Origin: Panopea generosa
Taxonomy: Eukaryota; Mollusca; Bivalvia; Adapedonta; Hiatellidae
Reading direction: 5' to 3'
Assembly (NCBI GenBank): GCA_029582155.1
Contig: CM055901.1
Coordinates: forward strand, 48,729,228-48,793,227
Length of the DNA: 64,000 nt
How positions within the stretch are numbered: position 1 is the first letter of the stretch; every line of letters begins with the position of its first letter. Positions 1 through 11,430 of this stretch are shown one piece after another. Below the pieces are notes generated by a model. That model was not told the origin of the DNA, did no database searches, and was given only the letters and a program-made list of their open reading frames with translations. The position numbers and the translations under genes are program-made.

Positions 1-453
1 TATAGGTCATGACCCACATTTTCCCATTATTATCTTACATTGTGTGTAACTGAGCTGTGGAGATTTATCACTCGCCTCATGTTGACATTAAGCACAAGCA
101 CGGACAATCTTACATTTCCCAGTTATTTCCTGTATGACTTTGATGTATATTTAACTTTCAGTATTAATAATTAATAACATAAAAATACATGCAGCAGTAA
201 GTTGTTAATTATTGTGCTGAGAATAGTTATAAATTGAACATTCAATTTATATGACCCGTTGTTATGACCCCTGTAAAGCACAGGGCATAATTTATATAGC
301 ATTTACTTATTCTGTCAAAAACTATCATTCCTTGCCTAATTTTTGAAAAAAAATGTTGTTTTTTTTTCATATTTTGTGGTTTAATATGTATCAATGGTAA
401 TAATATGCTAAGCTATGACACAGACAATATTGATTAAATATTTTATATACTAT

Positions 454-675
454 CCCTTTACTTCATATAGACACCTTTTGACACCTCTAATATTGAAAGC
501 ATTTATTCACCACATATCAGCAATGGGTGAATTATGTTTATATAAACTGACAGGGTGGAAAACAGTGTAGGAAGTGTTCAGATTTCTCGTTTTGAGCAAT
601 CTGAACTCTTCCTGCAATGTTTTCAAAGGCCTTCTGTGATTGGTGCGGGAAAATGCGTATCTATGAAGTAAAGGG
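454..675 (+). mobile_element. TTAA-type MITE, family A, copy 1
   Basis: About 222 bp. It starts CCCTTTACTTCATATAGAC and ends CTATGAAGTAAAGGG, so the ends are inverted repeats. The centre is a second inverted repeat around a GAGCAATCTGAAC core. The flanks CTAT and ATAG look like a decayed TTAA target. CCC-starting ends with TTAA targets are typical of piggyBac-like elements; no transposase is present. Other copies: 14855-14942, 49155-49300, 53530-53747, 62440-62672. Confidence 0.7.
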
Positions 676-818
676 ATAGATGACCCACAAAAGTAAAACA
701 CAGATCTACTGCATGAACATTTGTTCATCCATCCGTCTGTCTGTCTTGAGAAATGAGTTGGACTATGAGAAGAATAAAATAATGATCTTGCAAAATTCAG
801 GTTCATAATTTCAAGGTT

Positions 819-1452
819 CTGTTTAATATTGTTATTATTTCCATTGTTATGGGTTAAGCATATAATAATTGAGTAAATACATCTTTATTTGAAAATTATT
901 TACATTTACTCGGTAGGAACCTGTCAGAAACAGCGACAAATTGTCAAAAGTTTCAAGACCTCATTTAAGCAAGGAGTTTTAAAAAATTTCTTGATTTAAG
1001 GCATTATCATTTTTTTTCCCTGATTAAATATGCAAAGAACAATTCATAGTGATCTCAATTAGTGCATTAAAACGTCACAATCAATTATTACACACACAGC
1101 ATTTGAATTTTCTTTTTAGCCAGTAAGTGAGTGGAACATGACCAGGGCTGCGTTCAGTTCGGTTAAATGTTTGATAACGTTAGTAAACATATTTTCCTTG
1201 ACACTCGCTCATCCTCAAATAAGCACATAGTACGCAACAATTTTAGGGAACCAGGCATTAAACATGTTTGCTGAACGCAGCCCAGGTTTTAATATCAATA
1301 GCGGTTTGTACATTCCCATGATGCACTGTTTAGAAAAAACAATGGCGACATCCATGTGGCAAATGCCGTGTTTTTAACACGTGATCGTGACGTTTCAATA
1401 TGGCCGCGCCCAGAGTCAATTTCTTAATTTCACTCATGCAACCTAACCAAAA
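819..1452 (+). repeat. Dispersed repeat R1, copy 1 (carries a nested MITE)
   Basis: This stretch is homologous, in opposite orientation, to 23824-24334. Shared landmarks include the CATTGTTAT...TTGAGTAAATAC region, TTTACATT(T/A)ACTCGGTAGG, CAAAGAACAATTCATAGTG, CATTCCCATGATGCACTG, GAGTCAATTTCTTAA and CCTAACCAAAAA. The copies differ by substitutions and by a 139-bp insertion at 1145-1283. No coding capacity was seen; element class is unknown. Confidence 0.75.
1145..1283. mobile_element. Small MITE inserted in repeat R1
   Basis: A 139-bp insertion with terminal inverted repeats: GGGCTGCGTTCAG at the left and CTGAACGCAGCCC at the right. It is absent from the second R1 copy, where the site reads CCTAGTCATG on the + strand (about 23995-24004). 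Any target duplication is very short (1-2 bp) or unresolved. Confidence 0.7.
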
Positions 1453-2208
1453 AGAAAGATCTCTAAACAGTGTGCCCAAAATAGATCTTTGAAGTTATGA
1501 AACCTCTCTCATGATAGGAAATATCGTAAAACATGTTCAATATAGCTGTGTCGCTGAGTCAGCCAATTATGCAGCTTTTTTTACTTTTATCAAAATTTGT
1601 ATAGAAACCTAGCCATGAATGTGACACCTTCATTAATAAAACTTGTCATTATTAAAAAAAATTGAAGTGACAAGTTATCAGATTTGTGTGCAGAGAATGT
1701 CATTGGTGTCTAACTAACAACTTATAGTGTAGCCGCCCGACAGAGTGACGCGGAACTGAGAAAATTAGATAGTTTTAACAATCCATACGAAAAAAGATAA
1801 TTGCTTTATTTGAACAAGGGTTTTGCATAAATGTAACACACACCCGTTTATACTGCAAAATGGCTGCAATTATAAACCGTACAGGACAAATAACATGATT
1901 AAGTGGAGAGAAGAGAATAATGGTGTCATGTTCAATAATCTTTTTTTTGCACTTTGAAATTTTTTTCTTTAAGAAGTACACACTTGAGTGATACTTTATC
2001 TTCTTTAATATTCTTGAATGGGGTTTTACACCATTTTCAACACATTACAGACTATATATAATATACATTCTGAAATCTGATTCTGATTCATTCTGAAATC
2101 TTCCTTCATCAATGTGTTCAGATTAGTGCTTAATCCAATGACTGATTAACCCATGCTTGGAATTAAAGCTTTGAAAGACAAAAACTACACTCATGGCTAT
2201 AAAGCGTT
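1453..2208. other. AT-rich stretch without recognised features
   Basis: Low-complexity AT-rich DNA with poly-A and poly-T runs. No gene, SINE head or terminal inverted repeat was recognised. Short open frames here are rich in Lys, Ile and Phe, as expected from base composition. Confidence 0.5.
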
Positions 2209-2233
2209 AAATATATATATATATATATATATA
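2209..2233. repeat. (TA)n microsatellite
   Basis: An uninterrupted TA dinucleotide run of about 24 bases. Confidence 0.9.
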
Positions 2234-2297
2234 AATGATAAATAAAATACATGTATATATAACTATATAAATATAGTTACAACATTTCCTAGAAAGT

Positions 2298-2624
2298 ATG
2301 TCAGCCTGTGGGATATAAAAAATGATAATATCCCACAGGCTGACATAAACAAGCTTGTGCTCTCAATGGGATGGTCGCTGTCAAGCAGTCATCATTGCAC
2401 ACGGGCGGCCACAACGCTACTGATATCCCGATTTTGAAATCCATCCATTCCTGTTTTAAACTCAAATCAAGCAATAAAATTGATAATTTCTGTCAAATTT
2501 AGCTATTTCAGTAGATTGATAAGACATAATTATACGACAAACAGAAGATTTCAGCCAAATTTAGTTAAATGTTAACAAAATATTCACATTCAAACTTAGC
2601 GAAAGTTTCTTTTTTGGTTCAGTA
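2298..2624 (-). mobile_element. TA-flanked element with perfect hairpin (truncated copy)
   Basis: Homologous to 45518-45905 in reverse orientation. The right end is CGAAAGTTTCTTTTTTGGTT followed by CAGTA, matching the terminal repeat of the other copy. The left end holds a perfect 19-bp inverted repeat, 2298-2316 and 2328-2346, arms ATGTCAGCCTGTGGGATAT, with an 11-base loop. The second terminal inverted repeat is missing here. Confidence 0.65.
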
Positions 2625-2736
2625 TATATGATAACTGCTGAATAATTTATAACTTATAGTAAACTATTTGCATGAAATATATTGTGTAATCAGTCATAAG
2701 CAATATATAATATATAGAAATAAAAAGTAACAGACA

Positions 2737-3040
2737 CCACAGCAGTGGTCTAGGGGTAGAGCATCTGCATCTCTTGGAGAAGGTTGTATGTTCGATCCCT
2801 GGCCCGGTGATACAAAAGACTTGTACTTTAATTGTACTTAAAGCTTCCGCGCTTGGCATTCAGCAATTAGAGGATAGTTCTAGGTTTGGTCGGCACGGTG
2901 TCAGTATAACTGACTGTGTGGGGTATACATTGTGTCTGCAGCATGATACTCCAATGTGGCATTACATAGAACACTGCCTCAAGTATACACAGTTTATAAC
3001 TGAACTTTTTTAAAAGCGACACTAAATACTACACAACCAC
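2737..3040 (+). mobile_element. tRNA-derived SINE, family 1, full-length copy
   Basis: The head carries a pol III A box (GTGGTCTAGGGGTAGAGC) and B box (GTTCGATCCCT). The body contains AGCTTCC.CGCTTGGCATT. The long conserved tail contains GTCAGTATAA, TGTGTCTGCAGCATGATACT, ACTGCCTCAAGTA and GCGACACTAAA. The same head-tail order recurs in other copies, so this is a SINE, not a tRNA gene. Other heads: 13108, 27593, 52440, 61168. Tail-only or reverse copies: 22420, 30830, 33690, 56524, 61424. Confidence 0.8.
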
Positions 3041-3069
3041 AAAAAGTAACAGTATGTTATATTTAACCT

Positions 3070-3360
3070 TTGCCGGACCCGATTACCTCAGTTGGATACA
3101 CGTCTGACTATCAATCCAGGGGTTGTGAGTTTGAATCCCCGCCCGGCAACAGTCTCCGTGATGATTGAAATATGACATTATGTCTCATCATCATATTTTG
3201 TTAGTTGATTCAACTGGGGAAGTTATCAGTTACTTTCCCAGATGGGGTGGGCTCAAGTTCTGGTCAACCTTCAAGATCCCAGGAAACAGTAGTTAGGTTA
3301 ACTGATCGTCTGTTAACCCGCGATGGCATAAAATGATGCGAAATATTCAATCAGTCAATA
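3070..3360 (+). mobile_element. tRNA-derived SINE, family 2
   Basis: A tRNA-like head (GATTACCTCAGTTGGATAC for the A box, GAGTTTGAATCCCCGCCCGG for the B box) is followed by CAGTCTCCGTGATGATTGA, TTATCAGTTACTT, GATCCCAGGAAAC and GTTAACCCGCGATGGCATAA, ending in an AT-rich CAATCAGTCAAT tail. Other copies: 4089, 17466(-), 35905(-), 42660, 58055. Confidence 0.8.
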
Positions 3361-3604
3361 TTGGTAAACTATTTTTTCATGATGTGCTACAGGTCAGTTT
3401 ACAGTCGTCATTTCTTGTGATAAAATAAACCCCGACATGCTGACCTAGATTATAATAAATTGTAAACCACTTGAGGCAGATCACTTTTGAATGTAAATCA
3501 ATTATTATAAATTATCTCAGGTATGTATATGTAATATACCACCCTGACAGGTCAAAGCTTTGATCAGATAAATTATGTCTAATTAGTATTCATGCTCTAT
3601 CATT

Positions 3605-3860
3605 TTTGGGGGGTCCCCGTGTCTGTGTGGTCTAAAGCACTGTCTCAGGATCTGAAATGCTAACCTGTCATCGCAGGAGTTGTGGGATTGAGCCCAGCTC
3701 AGTCATCCATAGTATGACAGTCACACGTGAAAGGACAATAGTTCTACTTAGATTCATGTTTCATGAGATTCACAGATTCACGAGGTCTTTCTTCACCAAT
3801 CAAGTGATACTGGCTTCTGTTTGGCCAACATTTTTTGAAGTTTTACTTAATAACTAAACA
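3605..3860 (+). mobile_element. tRNA-like SINE, family 3 (degenerate)
   Basis: Resembles the copy at 16930: GGTCTAAAGCACTGTCTCAG, a B-box-like GGGATTGAGCCCAGCTC, then GGACAATAGTTCTACTTAGA with TTCAT. The 3' part is diverged. Confidence 0.5.
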
Positions 3861-4088
3861 AATTTGACTGGTAATGTAAACATGCTTTTAATCAGTATCA
3901 ATTAAACAGGTTTGATCCTTATACACTGCTGGCTGTCTTGTTTTAGTTTGAAATGATTGATATTGACAGTGCTTAATCAGCATATTTGCTGCAGCCTATA
4001 TAACGGTTCTATAGTACATATACCTGTAATAGCTATATTGGTATATTTGTCATGTAAGAATGGCTTGAGTTCTGGGTTTTTTTGCAGA

Positions 4089-4272
4089 CAAGGTAATTTA
4101 GGTCAGTCGGTAGCGCGTCTGCACATTAGTTTGAATTCCCACCCGGTCACATGCTCTGCTATGATTGATTTACGATTGCATCTCATTGTCATTTGTCTCT
4201 CAACACTGATTCAAGTGGTGAAGTTACCAATTACTTGTGGAGATGGGTGTACTTGAGTACTGGTTAACTTTC
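4089..4272 (+). mobile_element. SINE family 2, truncated copy
   Basis: Contains GGTCAGTCGGTAGCGCGTCTG, a B-box-like AGTTTGAATTCCCACCCGG, CTCATTGTCATTTGTCTCTCA and GTACTGGTTAACTTTCG, in the order of the copy at 3070. It is cut off by the start of the element at 4264. Confidence 0.65.
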
Positions 4273-4648
4273 GTCTGTCTGTGAATTTTTTGTTGTATGC
4301 ACTCTAGCACCCGCATTTTTCATTTGATCCTCACCAAATTTGCACAGTAAGTTATAATATCTCAGATAAGTTTTTGAACTTTATTTTATGTTCCCCACCC
4401 CCATGAGGTCTTAGGGGCGGGGTGGGGTGGGGCGGGGCGGGGCGAAATCATTAAACAAACTGTTATGTAATCACAATTTCTTGGACAAGTTCTTGAACTA
4501 GTCAAATTTGATAATAAGTGTCGGTGTTGTGGTCCTATAATTGGCAAAAATTGCATTATATGAAATTATGTACACTCTAGCACCTGCAAAATTTGGCATT
4601 GTCTCCTCTGCCACAAGTGAGTGATTTAGGGCCAATCTGGCCCTCTTG
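4264..4648 (+). repeat. Interspersed element ending in hairpin plus TCTTG
   Basis: Contains GCACTCTAGCACC twice and phrases such as TCCTCACCAAATTTGCACAG that recur at 28.8 kb and 29.2 kb. It ends with GGGCCA-ATC-TGGCCC (4629-4643) followed by TCTTG and then T. The G-rich segment 4417-4443 lies inside. See the finding on shared hairpin ends. Confidence 0.6.
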
Positions 4649-4860
4649 TTTTGCAAATGTCATCCCTTATGTTAGAATAGGATAATCTAGCTAATGACAT
4701 AAACTGTGAAGCTTTTGTTATTAAATTTTAAAATCAATATCAATTACATCAGATGAACTAGTATAAGGTACTAATTACTTTGTTGTACTTGATACATATT
4801 GAGTGTGCATATTGATGACAGTAATACGTTATACAGGTATATCATTCCTGATTATAATAT

Positions 4861-5235
4861 ACCGTATATTCCCTTATAAACGCCCCCACTCTAATAAACG
4901 CCCCCCACCTATTTTTCTGGAAAATTAAAAAACAAAACGTATATGCGAGTTGAGTGCGTATTCGCCCATCTTTCCCTGATCGATTATTTTGTTACACAGA
5001 CAACAATTAGCAGAGTGTACAGATTTTCAGCTTTTTTTCATCCTATGTCGATTATTTCATTCACTCTCAAATAATTCTGAACCACTTTTTCAGGGATTTA
5101 AACCGGATTTAAGGTTTTATTCCAGGGCTTTGTTGTATTTTTAACTGTTGTTAAATTTGCTTTTTTATCTTTTATAAACGCCCCCACCTTGTAAAATGTA
5201 ATGCCCCTGGGGGCGTTAATTAGGGAATATACGGT
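4861..5235. mobile_element. Short DNA element with ACCGTATATTCCCT terminal repeats
   Basis: 375 bp. It starts ACCGTATATTCCCTTATAAA and ends AATTAGGGAATATACGGT. The next inner segments are also inverted (ACGCCCCCAC at the left, GGGGGCGTTAA at the right), and TATAAACGCCCCCAC occurs again near the right end. No open frame of note. Confidence 0.75.
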
Positions 5236-5667
5236 AGTATTATAAGATAAGAATATACTAATTAAAGTTTACTACTTAAACTGATCTCACATTGTGATAT
5301 AATTACCTGATACAACTGGGTTATCACCAGTATCAATCTGTCAGTCGTGCTACTAACCATTGTGGTAGAATTCGTTAATTAATTATGTTGTGTAATGATG
5401 ACATGAAAGATAGATTGTAAAACCAGGTCAGAAATCAGTCTTGTAAAATTAGGTCAATTGCATGTTTTTCAAACATTTGCTTTGCGTTTCACAATGGAAG
5501 CTGACAAATCAATATGTATTTCTGTTTATCATCAAATGACATTTATCCAGATAGGCAAACATTGAAATATTTGGAAAAATTGTGCTTGTTTAATGCAGCA
5601 TCATGAGCAGGGGGGTGGGTGGGGGGGGGAGGGGGGGGGGGTTAAAATCAGATAATATGGTAATTGT
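5236..5667. other. AT-rich stretch with a G-rich run
   Basis: Nothing gene-like was seen. A strongly G-rich tract lies at about 5611-5641 (GGGGGGTGGG followed by runs of eight or more G). Confidence 0.5.
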
Positions 5668-5869
5668 TAGAGCTGGGTGGTAAAACCTGTATACCCTGGT
5701 GTATACTGTGGTACTGTTATGGAGTACTGTTTTTTTCGGCAATTTTCTTGACTGAGCATTTACGGAAATTGACTAAGCAAAACGGGCACCAAGCTTTGTT
5801 TTCCCTTGGGCCAACACAGCAGAGTATCACATGATTTAATCAAAGCACTTCAGTGCTGATGGGAGAGGA

Positions 5870-5918
<49 letters not shown>

Positions 5919-7582
5919 AAATGTCGTTATTGTTTTAGACAAACAGGTCAGCTTGCATATGTTGAAGTAGAAAAATCCCGATTACTTTTGATTCTTATAC
6001 AGGGTACAAAATGTATATGTTCTATGCTTAACGTTGACCCTTTTCTCGAATAAGTCAAAGAATGTAACTGAATGGTTTGCCTTTGAAAGTGTATTTTCTG
6101 CTATAGCAGGAATATCAACTCTTAAATTTGGCAAATGTCCAAATTCAAGATATTAGTTTAACTCAATGATATGAGATTTGTATCTTCAACTCAACTTGTG
6201 ATATTTTCAGAAATGACAAGCTATCTATCATATATATAATATCAAAGTGCTCTGAATCTAGCACCATGAATTCCTCTTTGAGTATATTCATTTACTATTT
6301 TCTTTATTGATTTCTCTAGTGCAACAGTGAAACAATTTGTTTAAAAGACGAAAAATAGAAATATGTATGTCTACATTAATAGTTGTTTCTTACATTTATA
6401 TTTTCTGGAACCCTATATCACCCCATAAACAGAACTGCACTAGCCAAAATGTTATGGCGCCGATTTTTAGACGCATCTGGATGTTTGCATATTTTTGCTA
6501 CGGAAACACAAATGCTTTACCCTTATATGTTTAAAGGAAACTATCTACCATTCCAATTATTGGAAATATATGAAATATTTACTAAATAATAAAAAAGCAG
6601 CACTGACATTATTCATAACTCGATCAATCTCGAATTCTTTTTAGGAATACAAGACTATTTTTAAACATTTGGGAGAAATGTCACGTGTTCGATATTAGCA
6701 TATCTCTATTTTTAGAATGAGTATTGATTGTTTATTGGCATAAGCAAGGAACTATAGAAGTTTAGTTCCTTAGCATAAGGGACAGATATAGAAAAGTTTT
6801 GTTCCCGTTTTCAATGAAATATGGTAAATATATTTACGACTAGTAGTTAAAAACGCAGTTGTCTGTCTTGAAATGTTGTCCAAGATGGCATCCTGAAAAA
6901 AACTCTTTTGGTCACGTGACCATAGTTAAGCGAGTCTGTATTCATGCACTTTAATTCCTTTGTGCTGATTAATAGCACTGAATATAAACTTGGAATTTAT
7001 ACAATATACAATTGTTTATAGGTATAAATAGTCGCTGTCTTAAAATATTAATGTTTTCATTGAAATAGGTGAATCTACTGTTACTAGTGAGTTCGAATGC
7101 TTATCAGGGGGTGGAACTATTTGATTGGTGGTTGCGAGGTTTGCATTAACAAAATACATGGTTGTAGATTTGCGGTATAGAAAAAAAAGATCATGTTAGC
7201 TCAGAGAGCGGCTGCTTAAGCACCGCCCCCAAAAACAGTATCTGTCTGAGGTTTTTCCATTATATAAAAACTCTATGCATTTTTGTGTCGGTCATATTTC
7301 GGCTTTTTAAAGTTTTTAGCTGTCTTAATTGTAAATGTAGCTGATATTAGACCAGTTTAACTTGGTATTTATGTTACTATGAAAATAAATACCATCGACT
7401 GCATCAAGTGAAATCAAAATTGCGGATGAATGGGAAATTGTTCACAGCAAGAGAGGCAAATCTGATATTTGGAGACAGCTTGGACTCAAGAAACAACATA
7501 GTATACTGCAGTACATACTGCGATACGCATTAAAACCCCGCAGTAAACCGCGTCATGTTATTTCTCACAATACCCGCCTCTA
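5668..7582. mobile_element. hAT-like non-autonomous element, about 1.9 kb
   Basis: The left end TAGAGCTGGGTGGT and the right end CCCGCCTCTA (inverse TAGAGGCGGG) form short imperfect inverted repeats, with related TGTATACC / GTATACTGCAG sequence inside. TAGAGCTGGGCGGT-like ends are known from hAT elements. The flanking 8-mers GTAATTGT and GTATTTGA match at six of eight positions, consistent with a decayed 8-bp duplication. The interior is AT-rich, holds a (TA)n run at about 5871-5909 and has no transposase-like frame. Confidence 0.5.
5871..5909. repeat. (TA)n microsatellite
   Basis: About 38 bases of TA repeats. Open frames of alternating Ile and Tyr here are artefacts. Confidence 0.9.
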
Positions 7583-9077
7583 GTATTTGACCTAAAGTGG
7601 TAACAATCCGTACATTCTTGTTTCGTATTGTGAGTAGGGTTTCATCAATATTTTGTGAAATATTTAATAATGTAATAATTGTAATATTATAGTGGCGCCA
7701 ATGGAAGTCTCATTAAAGTTACACAAAGGTGTGCCCGCCAAGTATCATGTGAAAGATGACATAAGTGTTACAATAGTATCATGTGACAGACACTTGTAAT
7801 GGTACTATCCTCTATGCTGAGAACATAGTCACGTTTTATAGCAGAGACTGCCCTAGAATCTAACCTACAACCTCAGCTACTGATCTAGGCCTTGCTGTCA
7901 TAAATTATGCCATGTGATTGTCTTATGTTTTTTCTAATAATCTGCTGGCTGTTATGTCATCACAATGAAGCCATTACCTCGATCTTGTCCTGAATATGAT
8001 CCAGATAGTTTCAGAGATCAGCTGATTTTTTTTCAAGATGTAGTCACTTGTCACCTATCTGTCATTGTCAGTGATGGTTTCTTTTAAATTACTTTTTCTG
8101 AAAAGCTGAACCAGATTTTATTGAAACCTACTGTACCTTGCAATTTGCTAGTTTCTTCGCAAGTTCCCTTTAAGGTGGGGGTGGGGGGAGGGAGTTGCAC
8201 CCTTGTCTGTATGTCACATTTTATCATCAGCTCTTCAACTGATTTTTAACTACACTTGCTAGGATCAGTATAAAGTCTACTTGCACTGATTGTATTCAGG
8301 TCTAATGACTTTCATCAGAGTTATGGCCCTTTATTTATTTTCATGATAACTGTTGTCAGCTCTATTCATTCTAAACTTGTCAACAGAATTTGACAAAACT
8401 TGCTATGGAGTGGCAGTATGAATCAGACTTATTTTCGTCATGTTTTGGTCCATTGACTTTAGGTGGAGTTAAAACCCTTTCATTTTTTTAAATGGTAAAT
8501 CTTCTCAACACCACTCCTGCTGGATTTAGCAACCAATTTTGGCCAAATATGCTAGGGAGTTCCAGTATGAAAACAAGTTGTACCAACACATAGTGGAGTT
8601 AAGGATCTTAGATAATTTCAGTTATATTACTGCCAATCTAGTCAGAACTATGAGGTGTGTTAAAAGAATTGGAATCTCTGTATAATATTATCATGTAGAC
8701 CAAACACTTTTGCCAACCTTTCACAAGTTTCTTGTTTGCTATCATCCTAAAATAATCAAAATGGTGCCACATAACTTACTTGTATAGGGAAATATATTAA
8801 AACTTGAGCATTATAAATCTACTTACTAAATCAGTATTTAAATGAAAATGAACCATATCATTTCGTCAGAGATGCAACTTCGCTGATTACCGAAATGTAA
8901 TTGTTGATCAAACTTTATTTATTGCTCTCATGTTGTGTTTTTTTATTGCTTTACAGTTAATTAAGATGGCCACCACTGAGGAAGCAAACATTTAGTTATT
9001 TAGGAAAATGTGTTGACATTAAAACTGTTTCCATACAATTTTAAATTATTTAACTGTCTTTTTTCTTATATTTTCAG
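7583..9077. other. Non-coding stretch before the first exon; decayed interspersed repeat
   Basis: 8140-8640 contains phrases typical of decayed bivalve interspersed elements (TTTGACAAAACTTGCTA, GTTATGGCCC, TTGGCCAAATATGCTAGG) but no intact ends. A G-rich tract lies at about 8174-8190. No earlier exon ending in phase 1 could be recognised. Confidence 0.4.
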
Positions 9078-9125
9078 GCAATGATTATATCTGGGGTACA
9101 GGACAAGTAGGAAAAAAATGTGAAG
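9078..9125 (+). CDS. Small internal exon of SAM-domain gene (first recognised exon)
   Basis: This is a 48-base internal exon. It is preceded by a pyrimidine-rich tract ending TTTTCAG and followed by the donor GTAAG. Two frames contain stops; the open one begins with the last two bases of a split codon, then reads NDYIWGTGQVGKKCE and ends with one base of the next split codon. That base joins to CA at 27384 to give Ala, so the reading frame continues cleanly into the next exon. The peptide is rich in Gly and Lys and ends with the first Cys of a cysteine cluster completed by the next exon. I do not recognise the family of this part. The preceding exon must end in phase 1 and was not found in the first 9 kb. 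The evidence is splice signals and phase agreement, which is moderate for so short an exon. Confidence 0.6.
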
Positions 9126-9384
9126 GTAAGAAAATCTAGTATTGAGTGACTGCTTCTCTAAACCCTCTGGATACATTTTCAACTTAATTACAGCAAAACT
9201 TACAGTGGGATCACCCTGAAGCCCAGTTTTACCGATGTCTTTTCGGCGAAGTTATGGGCCTTTGAACTTTCAAAATGAATAATGTTGCCCATGCCACTAT
9301 AGCATAAAAATCATGCTTGTTTCATATAATTATATTGTCACATAATTATGAAGAAAATTTTATAATAAAAAGAAAATTTTTTTT

Positions 9385-10760
9385 TTTTTTTTTTATGCCC
9401 CCCCCCCCCCCCCAAAAAAAAATCTTTGGGGTGGCATATAGTAATCGCAGCATCCGTCCGTCCATCTGGCCTGTATCTTTGTCATGCAAAGATGGATTTT
9501 GTTGATACTTGGTACAAATGATCAACATAACATGACGATGTGTCACGAGTAAGACCCACACACATACTCAAAGGTCAAAGTCACAATTTGAGTTTGTTTG
9601 AATACAGTTTGAGTCTGTGTGAGATTTCGTGTCCGGCCTGTTTCTTTGTCATGCATAGATGGATTTTAATAATACTTGCTACAAATGATCAACATAACAT
9701 GACGACGTGTCGGGAGTGAGACCCACACCTGTAACTCAAAGGTCAAGGTCACTATTTGAGTTTGTTTGACAACACTTCTAGTTTGTGTCAGATTTCGTGT
9801 CCAGCCTGTAACTTTGTCATGCATAGATAGGTTTTATAAATATTTGCTACAATTGATCAACATAACATGAAAACATGTCGCGAGTAAGACCCATACCTGT
9901 ACCTCAAAGGTCAAGGTCACAATTTGAGTTTGTTTGACAACATTTCGAGTTTGTGCGAGATTTCGTGTCCGGCCTGTAATTTTGTGATGCATACAAGTAG
10001 ATGGATTTTTATTAATACTTGTTTAAAATGATCAACATAACATGATGACGTGTTGCACTTAATACCAAACTCCCACTTCTAAGGTCAAGGTCATAATTTA
10101 ACTTTGTTTGACAACACTTTGTCATTTTGACATTTCTTGTCTGGTCTGTCATCTATGAATAAATTTTAAAAACACTTGGCTCAGTTGATCAACATGACAT
10201 ATTTAAGTGTCGTATGTAAGACCCAGAACCTTTGATATTGTGTGTCTGGTCTGTGACTTTGCCTTTAACTTGGCTCAATTTATCAAGATGACATAACGCT
10301 TATCAAGTAAGACCTAGACCCATACCTCAAAGATCAAGGTCACACTTTTAGTATATATGACAACACTTTGAATCTGTTTGAGATTTCAAGTCTGTCCTTT
10401 AACTTTATCATACATGGATGGATTTCAAAAACACTTGGCTCAATTTATCAACAATTTATCTGTAACTTTGTCTTACATTTAGGGACTTTAAAATAGCTTG
10501 ACACAAGTGATCAGCATGCCACGATGATGTTTCAGCAGCATTTAACTGTTGAAATACTCAGACCATTACATCAGATGTAAAGGTCAAGGTTACTCAAAGG
10601 TCAAGGTCATGCTTTAATGTAAAAACACATGAAATTGCATGTCTAGTCTGAAACATCAGTCCATTACTCTTTATATTCATGGATACATCGCTACCTATTA
10701 TAACATAATTATATTGGGTTTTTTTCAACGCCCATTTGGGGGGCATGCGACACTTACCAT
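9385..10760. repeat. Pearl-like element with ~167-bp internal tandem units
   Basis: The core repeats a unit containing GATCAACATAACATGA, AAGGTCAAGGTCAC and GAGTTTGTTTGACAACA. Unit starts (ATCAACAT) lie at 9521, 9688, 9856, 10031 and 10188, so spacing is about 157-175 bases. The left border is a poly-T/poly-C tract with TTTGGGGTGGCATA; the right border is CCCATTTGGGGGGCATGCG. Arms around a ~160-bp tandem core are the layout described for bivalve pearl elements. Confidence 0.6.
9397..9420. repeat. Poly-C then poly-A run
   Basis: A run of C followed directly by a run of A, preceded by a poly-T tract. Its length is prone to sequencing error. Confidence 0.85.
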
Positions 10761-10934
10761 TAACATTTCTTGTTTATTTTCTGCTTCAATATACATAAAA
10801 TTCTGGCATGAATTAGAGTTATAGTTACAGAATAGCTAAAATGTTTGAAAAACATGGTTTTCGGGGAATTTCCATGTCTCTTGTTACATGTTTATATGGT
10901 TACATGTCTGTGTGTGTGAGAATGTAAAGATATT

Positions 10935-11095
10935 GCTTGATTCAACGTGTGAACAAGAGTAATTCATGTCAAAGATTGCAGGTTCAATCCCAAGACCAAC
11001 TGGATGGCTATCAAAAAACAACACTCTGCACTGGTTGTGCCCAGGAAGAGGACTCATATAAACTTTGAGCTTTCTTTGAAGTCAAGCCAAGAAAG
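10935..11095 (+). mobile_element. SINE-like copy, family 4
   Basis: Contains AGATTGCAGGTTCAATCCCA (B-box-like) followed by AACAACACTCTGCACTGG and CCCAGGAAGAGGACTCATAT. The copies at 20105 and 45930 share this order. Confidence 0.45.
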
Positions 11096-11264
11096 AAATT
11101 TTTATAAACTAAAATAGTGGTTGTGGTTTTGCTACCTGATTTATAAGGTAATATCTAGACAGATATGTCAACAGGAGTTCATATTATTTGTAAAATCTCT
11201 TGCTAGGAAGCACCAATGGGATGAGGTTTCAAAGCATAATTGTCCTCCATATTGACTATTGCAT

Positions 11265-11430
11265 TGGTAAGCAATGCTTTCAGGGGCTCTTCCATGCCTT
11301 AATGTTGTTTAATGATCACTTGCATCTCGTTGCTGAGTTTGTGGGTTTAAGCCCAGCTCTATATGAGAAAGTTGCCAGTATAGCAATCAGTATATTCAAT
11401 CTCAGTTAAAACTGGATATGCCATATGTGG
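11265..11430 (+). mobile_element. SINE family 3, degenerate copy
   Basis: Contains GTGGGTTTAAGCCCAGCTCT, ATGAGAAAGTTGCCAGT and AAACTGGATATGCCATA, in the same order as other family 3 copies. A 69-codon open frame here is incidental. Confidence 0.5.

Noticed and set aside
3079..3150. tRNA gene-like sequence with A and B boxes
   Set aside because: It continues into a long tail shared by several copies and lacks a clean cloverleaf acceptor end, so it is a SINE head. The same applies to heads at 2741, 13108, 16930, 27593, 52440 and 61168.
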